64,000 nt of DNA from positions 1 to 64,000 of the forward strand of contig JANYKC010000082.1 in NCBI GenBank assembly GCA_025358255.1, in the 5' to 3' direction. Made by a program: the position numbers and the translations under genes. The notes below the pieces were generated by a model, which saw only the letters and a program-made list of their open reading frames with translations, was not told the DNA's origin and searched no databases. Of this stretch, positions 1-9,093 are shown one piece after another. This DNA comes from Spirochaetaceae bacterium (GTDB lineage: Bacteria; Spirochaetota; Spirochaetia; Treponematales; Rectinemataceae). How positions within the stretch are numbered: the first letter of the stretch is position 1; every line of letters starts with the position of its first letter.

Positions 1-297
1 CAGCGCTGCCCGCGTCAGCAGGTCGAAGCGCACCTGCCTGATCAGGAACTCATACGACCAGCGGTTGTAGCTCTGAAGTATCAGCGCTCCAACCATGCAA
101 TTGATCGGCGCGTTGGGCCGACTGTTCCCCTTCGCATACAAAGGCGCGAAGGCCTTCTCGTCTATCTTCCTGAAGACAAGGTCGTAGAAAAAGTGCTCCC
201 TTGAATTGAGAAACGCTTTCCTCTGCGCCGCGCAAAGTTGCGACTCGATGGTCCCGTAAAAAGATCCCTGCAGGTGGTCGGTATTCTTCCTGAACAT
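1..297 (-). mobile_element. Transposase, N-terminal part (IS1182/DUF772-like), cut by window edge
   Basis: From an ATG at 297 the minus strand stays open for 99 codons to the left edge of the window. The translation starts MFRKNTDHLQGSFYG and contains PINCMVGALILQ followed by SYNRWSYEFLIRQVRFD. This is the typical N-terminal DUF772 domain of IS1182/IS5-like DDE transposases, where a conserved asparagine-proline stretch precedes a hydrophobic helix. The catalytic DDE part would lie to the left, outside the window, so intactness cannot be judged. I could not define the terminal inverted repeat; the right end of the element should lie between 298 and about 350, next to the decayed gene described in the following entry. 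Confidence 0.75.
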
Positions 298-350
298 GGG
301 AATTTCTACCACGCGACCCCTGCTTGGGGGAATCCCTTAGGTGGACCTTT

Positions 351-1163
351 TTAGAGGGGACTCAAGCTTGGATTATCAAGAATTGCCTCTAGCTCGCCGC
401 TTCGCGCAGTCCTTCCCAAGAGCGTTTCGAGCCATGATGCTGGAGGTTTTCTGGACCGCCTAAACTCATGCCGTTTAGCTCCAAGCCAGGAATCATAGGC
501 ATCCGCGCTACGTCTACGAGTAGCGGTTGGGATATTGCGATCCGCATAAAGCTCGATCATGTCTCTCAAGAGCAAACGAAAGGCATCATGTGATGGGAGA
601 AAGCCAGCGAAAATGCGATGGGGCAGCAGCCAGGGCATTCCGTAATCTCACCGGATTGGATATATGCGGCCTGCCACGACTTGGGATGCGGACCTTCCAG
701 GCTGGCCAGAAGCTCGTTCATCCTGATGGATTTCCCAGATCGCCTCAAGCAGGTCCGGGCGGCACGCGGAAAGAGCCGAAAGGTAATAGTCCTTCTGTCG
801 TCAAGGCCGGAGCGTGAGACCTCCGGGCATGACGAAGTCGGTACCGATTCTCCGCGCCGCCTCGTAGACCCTTCGCATTGAACTCTCGCTGTCAGAAAGA
901 CCTGGCAAGAAGGGCATGGCGAGGACCCCGACGACGCAGCCGGCTTTCTTGTAGGCTTGGAGGAGGTCAAGGCGCGCGGATAAGGAGGACGCTCCCGGTT
1001 CCATCGCAAGGCCCAGGTATTCATCGAGGCTTGTCGAGGATCTGCGCGCATCGGCCCGTGATGTTGTCCCCTTCTTCCAGGGGGTGGTAGGGATCGGTGG
1101 TGCCCGAGCCAAAGGCGATCAGCGCGCGTGAAGCTGTCAGTAAATACGGCCGGTTTCAAGAGA
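351..1163 (-). pseudogene. Radical SAM protein of the spore-photoproduct-lyase-like family, decayed
   Basis: Minus-strand reading gives recognisable pieces of one protein in order. First comes IAFGSGTTDPYHPLEEGD (about 1123-1066), then a frameshift near 1025-1035. EYLGLAMEPGASSLSARLD runs on to FVMPGGLTLRP, where a TGA interrupts at about 801. RQKDYYLSALSACRPDLLEA continues to GRIYPIR, a second TGA follows at about 645, and the C-terminal PHRIFAGFLPSH to LDNPSL part ends with TAA at 351. The TDPYxPxE and MPGGLTLRPG motifs are hallmarks of this radical SAM group (seen, then matched from memory). The N-terminal iron-sulphur CxxxCxxC part is missing, replaced by the promoter of the next gene. 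One frameshift, two nonsense codons and a 5' deletion make it a dead gene. Confidence 0.8.
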
Positions 1164-1231
1164 TGCACCCCAAGGGACAGTAGCCTTGCATCTCCCGCGC
1201 CGCATGTGCATAGGAATCGACGATGTATCTA

Positions 1232-1259
1232 TTGACAAGAGCAAGATCCCCCATATAAG
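1232..1259 (+). promoter_or_regulatory. Sigma-70 promoter for the trpB-like gene
   Basis: A consensus -35 TTGACA (1232-1237) is followed after 16 bp by TATAAG (1254-1259). Transcription would begin near 1266. That lies downstream of an upstream in-frame ATG at 1186 and upstream of the ATG at 1297, so it supports the shorter protein. Confidence 0.65.
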
Positions 1260-1296
1260 AATGATACTGTTAAAAGAAACATCAAGGAGACATAGT

Positions 1297-2664
1297 ATGG
1301 GTGATCGCATCTTTCTTTCGGACGACGAGTTTCCACGGCAGTGGTACAACCTGGCCGCCGATCTTCCAGGTGGGATGCTGCCTCCATTAGGCCCGGATGG
1401 TCAGCCGGTCAAGCCGGATCAATTGGCGGCGATATTTCCCCAGGAACTGATCGAGCAGGAGATGAGCCAGGAAAGATGGATCGACATCCCAGAGGAGGTG
1501 CGTACCCTTCTCGGCCGCTGGAGGCCGAGTCCCTTGCATCGAGCGCGGTCCCTTGAAGCGGCGCTCGGAACCTCGGCGCGTATTTACTATAAAAATGAAA
1601 GCCTTTCTCCCGCCGGGAGCCATAAGCCCAATACCGCCGTAGCCCAGGCTTTTTACAACAAGAAGGCCGGTGTCAAAAAGCTTACAACCGAGACGGGCGC
1701 GGGACAATGGGGATCGTCCATCGCCTATGCCGCGTCCCTGTTTGGCCTGGCCTGCAAAGTCTACATGGTGAAGTCGAGCTATGAGCAAAAGCCCTATCGC
1801 AAGATGATGATGGAGACCTGGGGCGCGACCTGCGTTCCGAGTCCTAGCCGCGATACCAAGGCGGGGCGCGAGATCCTCGCCAAGGATCCTTCCTGCCCAG
1901 GAAGCCTGGGGATAGCGATTTCGGAAGCTGTCGAAGTGGCCGTCGGAGATTCGAGCGGAGGCACCAAGTATTCGCTTGGGTCTGTCCTTAACCATGTCAT
2001 GTTGCATCAGACGGTCATCGGCCTGGAAGCGAAAAAGCAGCTTGTCCTCGCCGGCGAGGGATTGCCGGATATAATAGTCGCCTGTGTCGGGGGCGGATCC
2101 AATTTCGCGGGGATTAGCTTTCCATTTGCGGCGGACAAGATAGCCGGCGCGCAGATGGAGATCCTCCCCGTGGAGCCGGAATCCTGCCCATCACTGACAA
2201 AAGGATCCTTTGTCTATGATTTTGGCGACATAGCGCGCATGACGCCGCTTCTTCCAATGTATTCCCTTGGGCATAGCTTCATGCCGCCCACGATGCACGC
2301 TGGCGGACTGCGCTATCACGGCATGTCTCCCCTCGTTTCCGCAGGGGTGCGCCAAGGGCTTTTCAGCCCACGGGCCGTTGCACAGCTGGATTGTTTTGAA
2401 GCCGGGGTCCTCTTCGCGCGCACCGAGGGGATCATTCCCGCTCCTGAGTCCACCCATGCAATAGCCCAAGTCATCAAGGAAGCGAACAGGGCCTCCGAGG
2501 AAGGGCGAGAACCGGTGATCCTTTTTGGGCTATCCGGTCACGGCCTCCTAGATCTCCAGGGCTATGCTAGCTACTTCGCCGGGGAACTGGGCAATTTCCC
2601 CCTTCCCGATGAAGCCATTGCCTTGTCCTTGGGCTGCACAGCGGAGTTCCCGAAAATCGCTTAG
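1297..2664 (+). CDS. trpB2: Tryptophan synthase beta chain, TrpB2 type
   Basis: A 455-residue PLP enzyme of the TrpB2 branch, which is longer than classical TrpB and usually not paired with trpA. It would join indole and serine to make tryptophan. Visible features: the PLP-binding lysine K110 in GSHKPNT, the phosphate-binding glycine loop VGGGSNFAG near residue 266, the TETGAGQWG segment, and the C-terminal SGHGLLDL. The ATG at 1297 is chosen because AAGGAGA lies at 1284-1290 and a promoter maps just upstream; extension to 1186 would add 37 residues of no family likeness. No other trp gene is in the window. It converges on the metK operon. A role in salvaging indole is inferred from the family. 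Confidence 0.88.
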   Translation: MGDRIFLSDDEFPRQWYNLAADLPGGMLPPLGPDGQPVKPDQLAAIFPQELIEQEMSQERWIDIPEEVRTLLGRWRPSPLHRARSLEAALGTSARIYYKNESLSPAGSHKPNTAVAQAFYNKKAGVKKLTTETGAGQWGSSIAYAASLFGLACKVYMVKSSYEQKPYRKMMMETWGATCVPSPSRDTKAGREILAKDPSCPGSLGIAISEAVEVAVGDSSGGTKYSLGSVLNHVMLHQTVIGLEAKKQLVLAGEGLPDIIVACVGGGSNFAGISFPFAADKIAGAQMEILPVEPESCPSLTKGSFVYDFGDIARMTPLLPMYSLGHSFMPPTMHAGGLRYHGMSPLVSAGVRQGLFSPRAVAQLDCFEAGVLFARTEGIIPAPESTHAIAQVIKEANRASEEGREPVILFGLSGHGLLDLQGYASYFAGELGNFPLPDEAIALSLGCTAEFPKIA

Positions 2665-2673
2665 GCCATAAGG

Positions 2674-3015
2674 CTACTCGAAGCCTGGATCCTTGTGGGG
2701 CTTGAAATAGCGCGAAGCTGGGCCAAGGGGCTTCTCTCCCTTGAGGTGGGCCTCCAGATGCCTGGCTATCCTAGTGACCGTATCGGCGCTGAGGTTTACA
2801 TGTCCCATGCGCTCAACCTCGCCTTTTAGGCTGGAGGTTTTTCCGCTCCCGACAAGGGCATAAATGAGCTGGCGCTCGCCTTCCTCCAAAGGAAAGAGGA
2901 GGGCGGCCAGATCGCGGTCGGCCGTGTTGAGCAGTCGCGACTGCGCGACAACCCGGGGCGCTTCTTGGCTTGCTTCAAGAAACCTGAGGGCAGCGTCCCG
3001 GGCAGTCGTCATCAA
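2674..3015 (-). CDS. Conserved hypothetical protein downstream of metK
   Basis: A 113-residue, charged, probably soluble and helical protein with no signal peptide, membrane segment or motif I recognise. A middle stretch EEGERQLIYALVGSGKTSS resembles a nucleotide-binding loop at first sight, but the surrounding sequence lacks a Walker A strand, so I do not call it an ATPase. It starts 12 bp after the metK stop on the same strand, which suggests co-transcription. It may start at either of two consecutive ATGs. It ends 9 bp from the convergent trpB2 stop. Confidence 0.6.
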   Translation of the reverse strand: MMTTARDAALRFLEASQEAPRVVAQSRLLNTADRDLAALLFPLEEGERQLIYALVGSGKTSSLKGEVERMGHVNLSADTVTRIARHLEAHLKGEKPLGPASRYFKPHKDPGFE

Positions 3016-3026
3016 TAGACCCGGAG

Positions 3027-4199
3027 CTAGGCTTTGATCGCCTTTTTAAGGGCATCGACCCGGTCGGTCTTCTCCCAGGAGAATGCATCACGGCCGAAAT
3101 GCCCGTAAGAAGCGGTGCGGCGGTAGATGGGCTTCTTGAGGCCCAGGCTCCGAATGATGCCCGCTGGATCAAGCTCGAAGACTTCCCGTACGGCGAGCGA
3201 AATGCTGGATTCGGGGACGCTGCCGGTGCCGAAGGTTTCGATCATGACCGAAACTGGATCCGGGACGCCAATTGCATAGGCGAGCTGGACTTCACAACGT
3301 TCGGCCAAGCCTGCAGCGACAATGTTTTTAGCGACATAGCGCGCCATATAGGCCGCGGAGCGGTCGACTTTGGAAGGGTCTTTCCCTGAAAAGGCGCCCC
3401 CACCATGCCTTCCCATGCCGCCGTAGGTATCGACGATGATCTTCCGTCCCGTGAGTCCCGCGTCCCCCATCGGACCGCCGATGACAAAGCGGCCCGTAGG
3501 ATTCACGAAGTAAGTTATGTCCTTGAGGTCGAGGCCCGTCGGCTCGATGATGGGCAGGATGATCTGTTCGATGATGGTATTGCGGATGGTCGAATACTCG
3601 ATGTCCGGATCGTGCTGGTGGGAAATGACGACAGTATCAACCCTGACAGGCTTGTGGCCTTCATATTCCAGGGTCACCTGGCTCTTCGCGTCGGGTCGCA
3701 GCCAAGGGATCATTTTGGACTTGCGGAGTTCTGCCGCCTTAAGGAGAAGCTTGTGGGCGAGCATGATGGGCGCCGGCATGAGTTCCTCGGTTTCCCTGCA
3801 GGCGAAGCCGAACATCATGCCCTGGTCGCCTGCGCCTTGGCGCCCCGCGAATTCCTTCAGGCCATGCCCAACGACTCCTTGGTTGATGTCTGGCGACTGG
3901 GAATGGATGGCATTGAGGACGGCCATTGATTCATAGTCGATCCCGTAATCAGGATTCGTGTAGCCGATGTCATAGACCACGTCGCGGGCGAGCTTCTGGA
4001 TATCGACATAGGTGGAGGTCGTGATTTCTCCGCCGATGAGGATCATCCCGGTAGTGGCGTAGCACTCGCAGGCGACATGGCTTTCGGGATCATCCAGGAG
4101 GCAGGCGTCAAGGACAGCGTCCGAGACCTGGTCGCAGAGCTTGTCTGGGTGGCCTTCGCCGACGGATTCCGAAGTGAAGAGACTGTGGTTGCTGTTCAT
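3027..4199 (-). CDS. metK: S-adenosylmethionine synthetase
   Basis: A 390-residue methionine adenosyltransferase making S-adenosylmethionine from methionine and ATP in the cytoplasm. Signatures are complete: [19 protein letters not shown] with the catalytic histidine H17, [10 protein letters not shown], and the phosphate-binding [19 protein letters not shown]. Length is normal for the family. The ATG at 4199 is preceded by AAGGAG at ideal spacing; an upstream in-frame ATG would only add a weak ten-residue tail. The 200 bp upstream leader contains a short GC-rich hairpin (around 4252-4272) but nothing I recognise as a SAM riboswitch. A small unknown gene follows in the same transcript. Confidence 0.96.
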   Translation of the reverse strand: MNSNHSLFTSESVGEGHPDKLCDQVSDAVLDACLLDDPESHVACECYATTGMILIGGEITTSTYVDIQKLARDVVYDIGYTNPDYGIDYESMAVLNAIHSQSPDINQGVVGHGLKEFAGRQGAGDQGMMFGFACRETEELMPAPIMLAHKLLLKAAELRKSKMIPWLRPDAKSQVTLEYEGHKPVRVDTVVISHQHDPDIEYSTIRNTIIEQIILPIIEPTGLDLKDITYFVNPTGRFVIGGPMGDAGLTGRKIIVDTYGGMGRHGGGAFSGKDPSKVDRSAAYMARYVAKNIVAAGLAERCEVQLAYAIGVPDPVSVMIETFGTGSVPESSISLAVREVFELDPAGIIRSLGLKKPIYRRTASYGHFGRDAFSWEKTDRVDALKKAIKA

Positions 4200-4398
4200 G
4201 GATCGCTCCTTGCGCGAGGTGCGCTGCATGGCTGCACGCGAGAGCGGAAAGGCGGGGCAAAGCCCGGGCCCTCCTTTTTAGCGTACACTTCTTGACCGCC
4301 CGCAATAGGGACAAATCGGCGGTGCGCCTCACGACCATGGGCCGCGCGGGGCGAATAGAACTATCGCGAAAGTGACTAGCCTGTTCAAGGGGTTGCGC

Positions 4399-4404
4399 TA
4401 TACT
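4399..4404 (+). promoter_or_regulatory. -10 element upstream of the NlpC/P60 gene
   Basis: TATACT lies 18 bp before the ATG at 4423, with the ribosome binding site GGGGGGAG (4411-4418) between. No good -35 hexamer is visible at the usual distance. The same TATACT hexamer recurs before several other genes in this window (about 11902, 13176 and 23806). Confidence 0.4.
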
Positions 4405-4422
4405 TGGGCAGGGGGGAGTGCC

Positions 4423-5400
4423 ATGTCCAACAAAGCGGAAGCCGGATGGAAGCTCGTTTTTATCCTTCTTTTTTTCATATCCCTTATAACCGCCGCTGCC
4501 GAAGCGCCCTTGGCCGTGGCCACGCCGAAAAAAGCGCGGGCCCTGGTCGTGAATTCCGCCAGGAGCTATCTGGGCGTTCCCTACATATATGGAGGCACCA
4601 CAAGTGACGGCCTCGATTGCTCGGGCCTCGTCTGGCGCACGTACATCGACAGCTTCGGACGGGCGCCCCTGGGCGCAATGCCGCGAACCGCCCGCGACCT
4701 GTTTTCCTTCGCAGAAAGCATCCCGAAGGATAAGCTGCAGCCGGGGGACTTGGTCTTTTTCAATACGACTGGCCCATTCGCCCACGTGGGCATATACGCC
4801 GGCGAGGGACGCTTTATCCACGCGGCTTCCGATGGCAATCCTACAGGCGTCATCGAGTCCTCGCTTTCCGAACGCTATTGGTCCGCGCACTATGCCGGCG
4901 CCGGACGCATTGTCCCACCAGCCGAGTATCTCGGCATTCTCCTGACCGCCTCACTCGGGCCCGGGATCGGCGCAGATTCGATCCTCCGCAGCGTCGATGC
5001 ATCGGCACTCCTGTCCTATCGCCTTGGAGGCCTGGAGGCGGGGCTGGAGTTGCGCCCATCTTGGGACCGCGGGCTCGGGGTTGTCAGGCTCCCCCTTGTC
5101 CTGAGCCTGGCCATAGACCGCCATCTGCGCTTCTTTGCCGGCCCGACCCTGACCTTGGGAACACCGAACCTGGACTTCAATGGGAGCATGCAGGCCTACG
5201 CGGCCTCCGGCGGCTATATCTCAACCATTGGCGTCGTCTGGAGCCCCCTCACCTTCCGCGTGGCAGGGAAGGATGCGGCGTTGTATGCCGACCTGGTCTA
5301 TGACCGCTACGAGAGGGCGGACAGTTCAGCGGCGAGCGCAGTGGATCTCGTTGCCGATCTGAGGGCGGGCATCGGAATTTCGATGCGGTGGGGGTTCTAA
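4423..5400 (+). CDS. NlpC/P60 cell-wall hydrolase with C-terminal barrel-like domain
   Basis: A 325-residue exported protein. Residues 10-28 form a signal peptide. Residues about 36-165 are an NlpC/P60 cysteine peptidase domain, which cuts peptide stems of peptidoglycan; the catalytic triad C66 (DGLDCSGLVW), H121 (PFAHVGIY) and H133 (RFIHAA) is complete. From about 168 the character changes to alternating hydrophobic/polar strands (LAIDRHLRFFAGPTLTLG, ISTIGVVWSPLTFRVAG) and the protein ends RWGF, with the terminal aromatic residue usual for outer-membrane beta-barrels. With about 155 residues there is room for perhaps eight strands. The start at 4423 has a strong ribosome binding site. The domain pairing is unusual; a periplasmic beta-sandwich is the alternative. 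Confidence 0.85.
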   Translation: MSNKAEAGWKLVFILLFFISLITAAAEAPLAVATPKKARALVVNSARSYLGVPYIYGGTTSDGLDCSGLVWRTYIDSFGRAPLGAMPRTARDLFSFAESIPKDKLQPGDLVFFNTTGPFAHVGIYAGEGRFIHAASDGNPTGVIESSLSERYWSAHYAGAGRIVPPAEYLGILLTASLGPGIGADSILRSVDASALLSYRLGGLEAGLELRPSWDRGLGVVRLPLVLSLAIDRHLRFFAGPTLTLGTPNLDFNGSMQAYAASGGYISTIGVVWSPLTFRVAGKDAALYADLVYDRYERADSSAASAVDLVADLRAGIGISMRWGF

Positions 5401-5404
5401 GCTT

Positions 5405-5433
5405 TTTACAAAAGCCTGATTGCGGACTATAAT
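5405..5433 (+). promoter_or_regulatory. Sigma-70 promoter for glpK
   Basis: TTTACA (5405-5410), 17 bp, then TATAAT (5428-5433). Spacing is optimal. A second TATAAT at 5448-5453 overlaps the ribosome binding site region and is less likely to be used because it would leave almost no leader. Confidence 0.65.
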
Positions 5434-5466
5434 GGCGCCCACATATGTATAATGGAGGGCGCGTCC

Positions 5467-6951
5467 ATGAAGGAACACTATGTCCTTGCGCTGGACCAGG
5501 GGACAACCTCGTCCAGGGCGATTCTCTTCAATAAATCCGGCGTCGTGATCGGCGTCAGGCAGATTCCTTTCAACCAGGTGTTCCCGAAGCCGGGCTGGGT
5601 CGAGCACGATCCCGAAGAGATCTGGGAAAGCCAACTCAAGGCCGCCCATGGCGCCATCGAAGCCGCCCAGATCGAGGCGGACCAGATAACGGCCATCGGG
5701 ATCACGAACCAGCGGGAGACTACCCTTGTCTGGGATCGGGCGACTGGAAAGCCTGTCTATAATGCCATAGTCTGGCAGTGCCGGCGCTCGGCGGAGATCT
5801 GCCAGGAATTGCGGGCCTTGGGCCTTTCCGAGATGGTTCGCGAAAAGACCGGCCTTGTGCTTGATCCGTATTTTTCGGGCACCAAGCTCATGTGGCTTTT
5901 CAATGAGGTCCCCGGCCTCCGCGCCAGGGCTGAGCGCGGGGAGCTCATGTTCGGAACGGTAGATACCTGGCTCATCTACCGGCTCACCGGAGAGCACAAG
6001 ACCGACCCCACGAACGCGAGCAGGACACTTCTTTTCAATATCAAGGATGGCTGCTGGGACAAGGAGCTCCTCAAGCAGTTCAATATCCCTGAGGCCATCC
6101 TGCCCAAGGTCCAGCCATCCTCCTCCAATTTCGGCATCACAGGCAAGGAGCTCTTCGGGGTTGAAATCCCGGTCACGGGATGTGCCGGTGACCAACAGGC
6201 TGCGCTTTTTGGCCATGCCTGTTTTGAGCCCGGAATGGCCAAGAACACCTATGGTACCGGCTGCTTCACCCTTATGAACACGGGGGCTTTCCCGGTCAGG
6301 AGCGAGCATAATCTCCTGACAACCGTTGCCTGGGACTTGGGAAAGGGCTATACCTACGCGCTGGAGGGGTCGGTTTTCATAGCGGGTGCCGTGATCCAGT
6401 GGTTGCGGGACCAGATGGGGCTTATCTCCGATGCCGCCGAGAGCGAGAAGCTGGCGCGGTCCGTCGAAGACTCTGGCGAAGTATTCCTGGTTCCCGCCTT
6501 CGTGGGCATGGGAGCGCCTTATTGGGATTCTGATGTCCGCGGCACCGTGGTCGGCATCACCCGCGGTACGACAAAGGCGCATTTTGTCCGCGCGGCCCTC
6601 GAATCCATCGCCTATCAATCCCGGGACCTGCTTGTGGCCATGGAGAAGGATTTCGGGAGGCCAATCTCCTGCATCAAGGCTGATGGCGGCGCAAGCCTCA
6701 ACAACTTCCTCATGCAATTCCAGGCAGACATCCTGGACCGCCGGGTCATCCTTCCGGAAGTCGGCGAGACGACAGCCCTCGGCGCCGCATACCTGGCTGG
6801 ACTGAAAGTCGGCTATTGGGAGAACCTGAAAGAGGTCGAGCTGAACTGGCGGAAAAAGAGGGAATTCAATCCCGAGATGGCGGCCGATAGAAGGGACAAG
6901 CTTCTCGAATGCTGGGAGAAAGCGGTCTCCTCGGCACGAAGCTACCACTAG
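5467..6951 (+). CDS. glpK: Glycerol kinase
   Basis: A 494-residue FGGY-family kinase that phosphorylates glycerol to sn-glycerol 3-phosphate. Visible family marks: the ATP phosphate loop ALDQGTTSSRAILF near the N-terminus, GITNQRETT, the substrate region EIWESQLKA, the second phosphate loop YGTGCFTLMNTG, and the C-terminal ADGGASLNNFLMQFQADI with the FGGY signature region. Length is exactly that of the family. Start at 5467 has GGAGGG at 5454-5459. It stands alone: no glycerol facilitator or glycerol-3-phosphate dehydrogenase is next to it. The very long open frame on the opposite strand is a by-product of GC-rich codon use. Confidence 0.96.
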   Translation: MKEHYVLALDQGTTSSRAILFNKSGVVIGVRQIPFNQVFPKPGWVEHDPEEIWESQLKAAHGAIEAAQIEADQITAIGITNQRETTLVWDRATGKPVYNAIVWQCRRSAEICQELRALGLSEMVREKTGLVLDPYFSGTKLMWLFNEVPGLRARAERGELMFGTVDTWLIYRLTGEHKTDPTNASRTLLFNIKDGCWDKELLKQFNIPEAILPKVQPSSSNFGITGKELFGVEIPVTGCAGDQQAALFGHACFEPGMAKNTYGTGCFTLMNTGAFPVRSEHNLLTTVAWDLGKGYTYALEGSVFIAGAVIQWLRDQMGLISDAAESEKLARSVEDSGEVFLVPAFVGMGAPYWDSDVRGTVVGITRGTTKAHFVRAALESIAYQSRDLLVAMEKDFGRPISCIKADGGASLNNFLMQFQADILDRRVILPEVGETTALGAAYLAGLKVGYWENLKEVELNWRKKREFNPEMAADRRDKLLECWEKAVSSARSYH

Positions 6952-7036
6952 AGGGACGCATGGGCAGATCGCGACTTCAAGGGATGGAGATCATCAAGGC
7001 CAACTGGGACCTTCTGGACGCCGGGTTTGAATCCGA

Positions 7037-7135
7037 CCAGGCAAGGCAAAGAGGACCCTTGTCTGGCGGAAAAACCCGAGCTTGCGATGGGGGGGGGCCG
7101 GAGGATAGACTATAGTCCGCTTGGCCTTGTCTGGC
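7037..7135 (+). other. Leader with competing inverted repeats upstream of the 7160 operon
   Basis: CCAGGCAAGG (7037-7046) can pair over 10 bp (one G-U) with CCTTGTCTGG (7057-7066), and the same 11-mer CCTTGTCTGGC returns at 7125-7135 just before the gene. The palindrome GACTATAGTC (7108-7117) lies between and contains a possible -10 TATAGT. The first arm could therefore pair with either copy, an arrangement seen in attenuators. The first hairpin has no U-tract, so it is not a clear glpK terminator. Confidence 0.3.
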
Positions 7136-7159
7136 CGCCTGTCTTTGGTAGGAGGATCC

Positions 7160-7648
7160 ATGACCATTGAATCGGTCGCGCTTTCCTGGAGCGCCGACTG
7201 CAATATCATCGTGGGACAGGCCCACTTCATAAAGACGGTCGAGGATATCGCCGAGATCCTTGCCGCCTCCGTCCCCGGCGCCAAATGGGGATTGGCTTTT
7301 TGCGAAGCTTCACCTCCCTGCCTGGTGCGAACGGAAGGCACGGATGAGGGTCTTGTCGCCGAGGCTACCCACAATGCCATGGACGTCGGGGCAGGACATA
7401 GCTTCTTCCTTGTCCTCGGACCGGGCGTCTATCCCATCAATGTGCTGGATCGCATCAAGGCCTGCCCCGAAGTTGCCTGCGTGTTTGCGGCGACAGGCAA
7501 TCCCCTCGAACTCATCGTGGCCAGGAGTGACCAGGGTGCCGGCATTCTCGGCGTCATCGATGGATCCATGCCCCTTGGCGTGGAGGGACCCGACGACAAG
7601 AAAGCCAGGAAGGAACTCCTGCGCCGATTCGGCTACAAGTTCGGCTAG
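7160..7648 (+). CDS. Adenosine-specific kinase family protein (DUF355)
   Basis: A 162-residue protein that matches the small archaeal/bacterial DUF355 family over its whole length: NIIVGQAHFIKTVEDIAEIL, GLAFCEASPPCLVRTEG, GAGHSFFLVLG, YPINVLDRIK, FAATGNPLELIVA and GILGVIDGSMPLGVEG. One member of the family has been named adenosine-specific kinase, but the biochemical role is thinly supported, so the name is a family label. Start at 7160 follows AGGAGGATCC. It heads a tight four-gene operon and is 9 bp from the histidine phosphatase gene, which could point to nucleotide or phosphate-ester salvage (inference). Confidence 0.85.
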   Translation: MTIESVALSWSADCNIIVGQAHFIKTVEDIAEILAASVPGAKWGLAFCEASPPCLVRTEGTDEGLVAEATHNAMDVGAGHSFFLVLGPGVYPINVLDRIKACPEVACVFAATGNPLELIVARSDQGAGILGVIDGSMPLGVEGPDDKKARKELLRRFGYKFG

Positions 7649-7657
7649 AAAGAAAGC

Positions 7658-8194
7658 ATGAAGGTTGTCCTCATCCGTCATGGGCGGGTCCTTGTCGAAT
7701 GGAAAAAGCGCTATGACTCACGTGGCTATGACGCCGAGAACGCGCATTATGACTCCGCCCCGATAGAAGCCCTCCTTCCCATCGTCCTGCCGATCAAAAA
7801 GGTCTATATTTCCTCGCTGCCGCGGAGCGCGGCGACTGCCGCCTTCCTGCCTGGCGGCAAGAGCATCGAAGCCACGCGCCTTCTGGATGAAGTGCCCATA
7901 CGTTCGTTCATCGATACGAAGCTTGTCCTTCCCACCTGGCTCTGGAATGCCATGGCTACCCTGCAATGGCATCGCGATCATCCGAGACAGGGGGAATCAA
8001 AGACGGGGACGGACCGAAAGATCGATGCATTCCTGGACAGGATCGAGGGAGAGGGCGAGGATTGCGTGGTTGTCGGCCACGGCCTCTACTTTTTCCGGAT
8101 GATGCAGAGGATGAAGCTTCGGGGCTACCAGGGTGACATCAAGCGGTACATGCGGAATGGCGAAATCATGACATTCGAGTGGAGGAAAAAATGA
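7658..8194 (+). CDS. Histidine phosphatase family protein
   Basis: A 178-residue phosphoglycerate-mutase-like phosphatase. The RHG motif with the phospho-accepting histidine is at residues 7-9 (VVLIRHGR), an arginine follows in SSLPRSAATA, and the second catalytic histidine lies in VVVGHGLYFF near residue 141. The substrate cannot be told from sequence; the family includes phosphatases of sugar phosphates, nucleotides and cobalamin intermediates. It ends in a 4-bp ATGA overlap with the next gene, so translation is coupled. Confidence 0.85.
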   Translation: MKVVLIRHGRVLVEWKKRYDSRGYDAENAHYDSAPIEALLPIVLPIKKVYISSLPRSAATAAFLPGGKSIEATRLLDEVPIRSFIDTKLVLPTWLWNAMATLQWHRDHPRQGESKTGTDRKIDAFLDRIEGEGEDCVVVGHGLYFFRMMQRMKLRGYQGDIKRYMRNGEIMTFEWRKK

Positions 8195-9093
8195 CCGAAT
8201 CCGGAAAGGATATCATCGGCTTTATTGGCATAGGAGTGATGGGCAAGAGCATGGCAGGCCATCTGCTCAAGGCCGGTTTCGAGGTGCATGTCTTTACGCG
8301 CACTCCAGCCAGCGCGGAGGGTCTCCTGTCCGAAGGCGCCGTCTGGGAGGATTCGGTTGCCAAGCTCGCGTCCAAATGCGCGGTGATTTTCACCATGGTG
8401 GGCTATCCAAGCGACGTCGAGGAGATCTATTTTGGACCGCAAGGCATCATCGCGAATGCCAAGCCCGGCAGCTTTCTCGTCGACACGACAACCTCGAAGC
8501 CGGAGCTTGCCAAGCGCATCGCACAGTTTTCAGGCGAGCGTGGGCTCAAGGCGCTTGACGCTCCTGTTTCGGGTGGAGACCTGGGCGCGCGCAATGCGAC
8601 GCTCACCATCATGGTTGGCGGCGCCTCCGCCGATTTCGAGAAGGTGAAGCCCCTCCTGTCCATTGTCGGCAAGACCGTTGTCCTCCAAGGCGGACCGGGC
8701 TCGGGGCAGCATACGAAGATGGCCAACCAGATTGCCATAGCCGGCAACCTCTGCGGGGCCGTGGAAGCCCTGACTTATGCCAAGGCGGCCGGACTCGATC
8801 CTAGCACCGTCCTTTCCAGCATCGGCGCGGGTTCAGCCGGAAGCTGGCAGCTCAATAACCTCGGCCCCAAAATGATCATAGGCGACTTCGCTCCCGGCTT
8901 TTACGTCAAGCATTTCCTCAAGGACCTCGATATTTCCCTCGATGCCGCCCGGGACATGAAACTGGACTTGCCCCTCCTTTCCATGGCAGAGAGGCTTTTC
9001 ACGGTGCTCAAGGCCGAAGGCTCGAGCGACAAGGGCACCCAGGCGCTTTTCCTCCTTTATGCCCAAAACAGGGCAGGGGAGTCCCTTCAATGA
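8191..9093 (+). CDS. NAD(P)-dependent beta-hydroxyacid dehydrogenase (HIBADH family)
   Basis: A 300-residue 6-phosphogluconate-dehydrogenase-like enzyme. The N-terminal Rossmann fold carries GFIGIGVMGKSMAGHLLKAG; the substrate-binding DAPVSGGDLGARNATLTIMV and the catalytic lysine region SGQHTKMANQ follow. Likely substrates are 3-hydroxyisobutyrate, tartronate semialdehyde, or small 4-hydroxy acids; sequence alone does not choose. Start at 8191 (MTESGKD) is favoured over 8179 because GGAGG lies just upstream and it forms an ATGA overlap with the phosphatase gene. It overlaps the next gene in the same way. Confidence 0.88.
   Translation: MTESGKDIIGFIGIGVMGKSMAGHLLKAGFEVHVFTRTPASAEGLLSEGAVWEDSVAKLASKCAVIFTMVGYPSDVEEIYFGPQGIIANAKPGSFLVDTTTSKPELAKRIAQFSGERGLKALDAPVSGGDLGARNATLTIMVGGASADFEKVKPLLSIVGKTVVLQGGPGSGQHTKMANQIAIAGNLCGAVEALTYAKAAGLDPSTVLSSIGAGSAGSWQLNNLGPKMIIGDFAPGFYVKHFLKDLDISLDAARDMKLDLPLLSMAERLFTVLKAEGSSDKGTQALFLLYAQNRAGESLQ

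Noticed and set aside
640..803. In-frame TGA codons as selenocysteine sites in the radical-SAM gene
   Set aside because: They replace non-catalytic residues, no SECIS-like stem follows, and a frameshift plus an N-terminal deletion already mark the gene as dead.
2674..3015. Walker A ATPase in the gene after metK
   Set aside because: LVGSGKTSS looks like a P-loop, but the preceding strand and the Walker B motif are missing and the protein is too small.
4200..4398. SAM riboswitch before metK
   Set aside because: Only a short GC hairpin is visible; I could not find the conserved core of a SAM riboswitch class or a terminator/anti-terminator pair.
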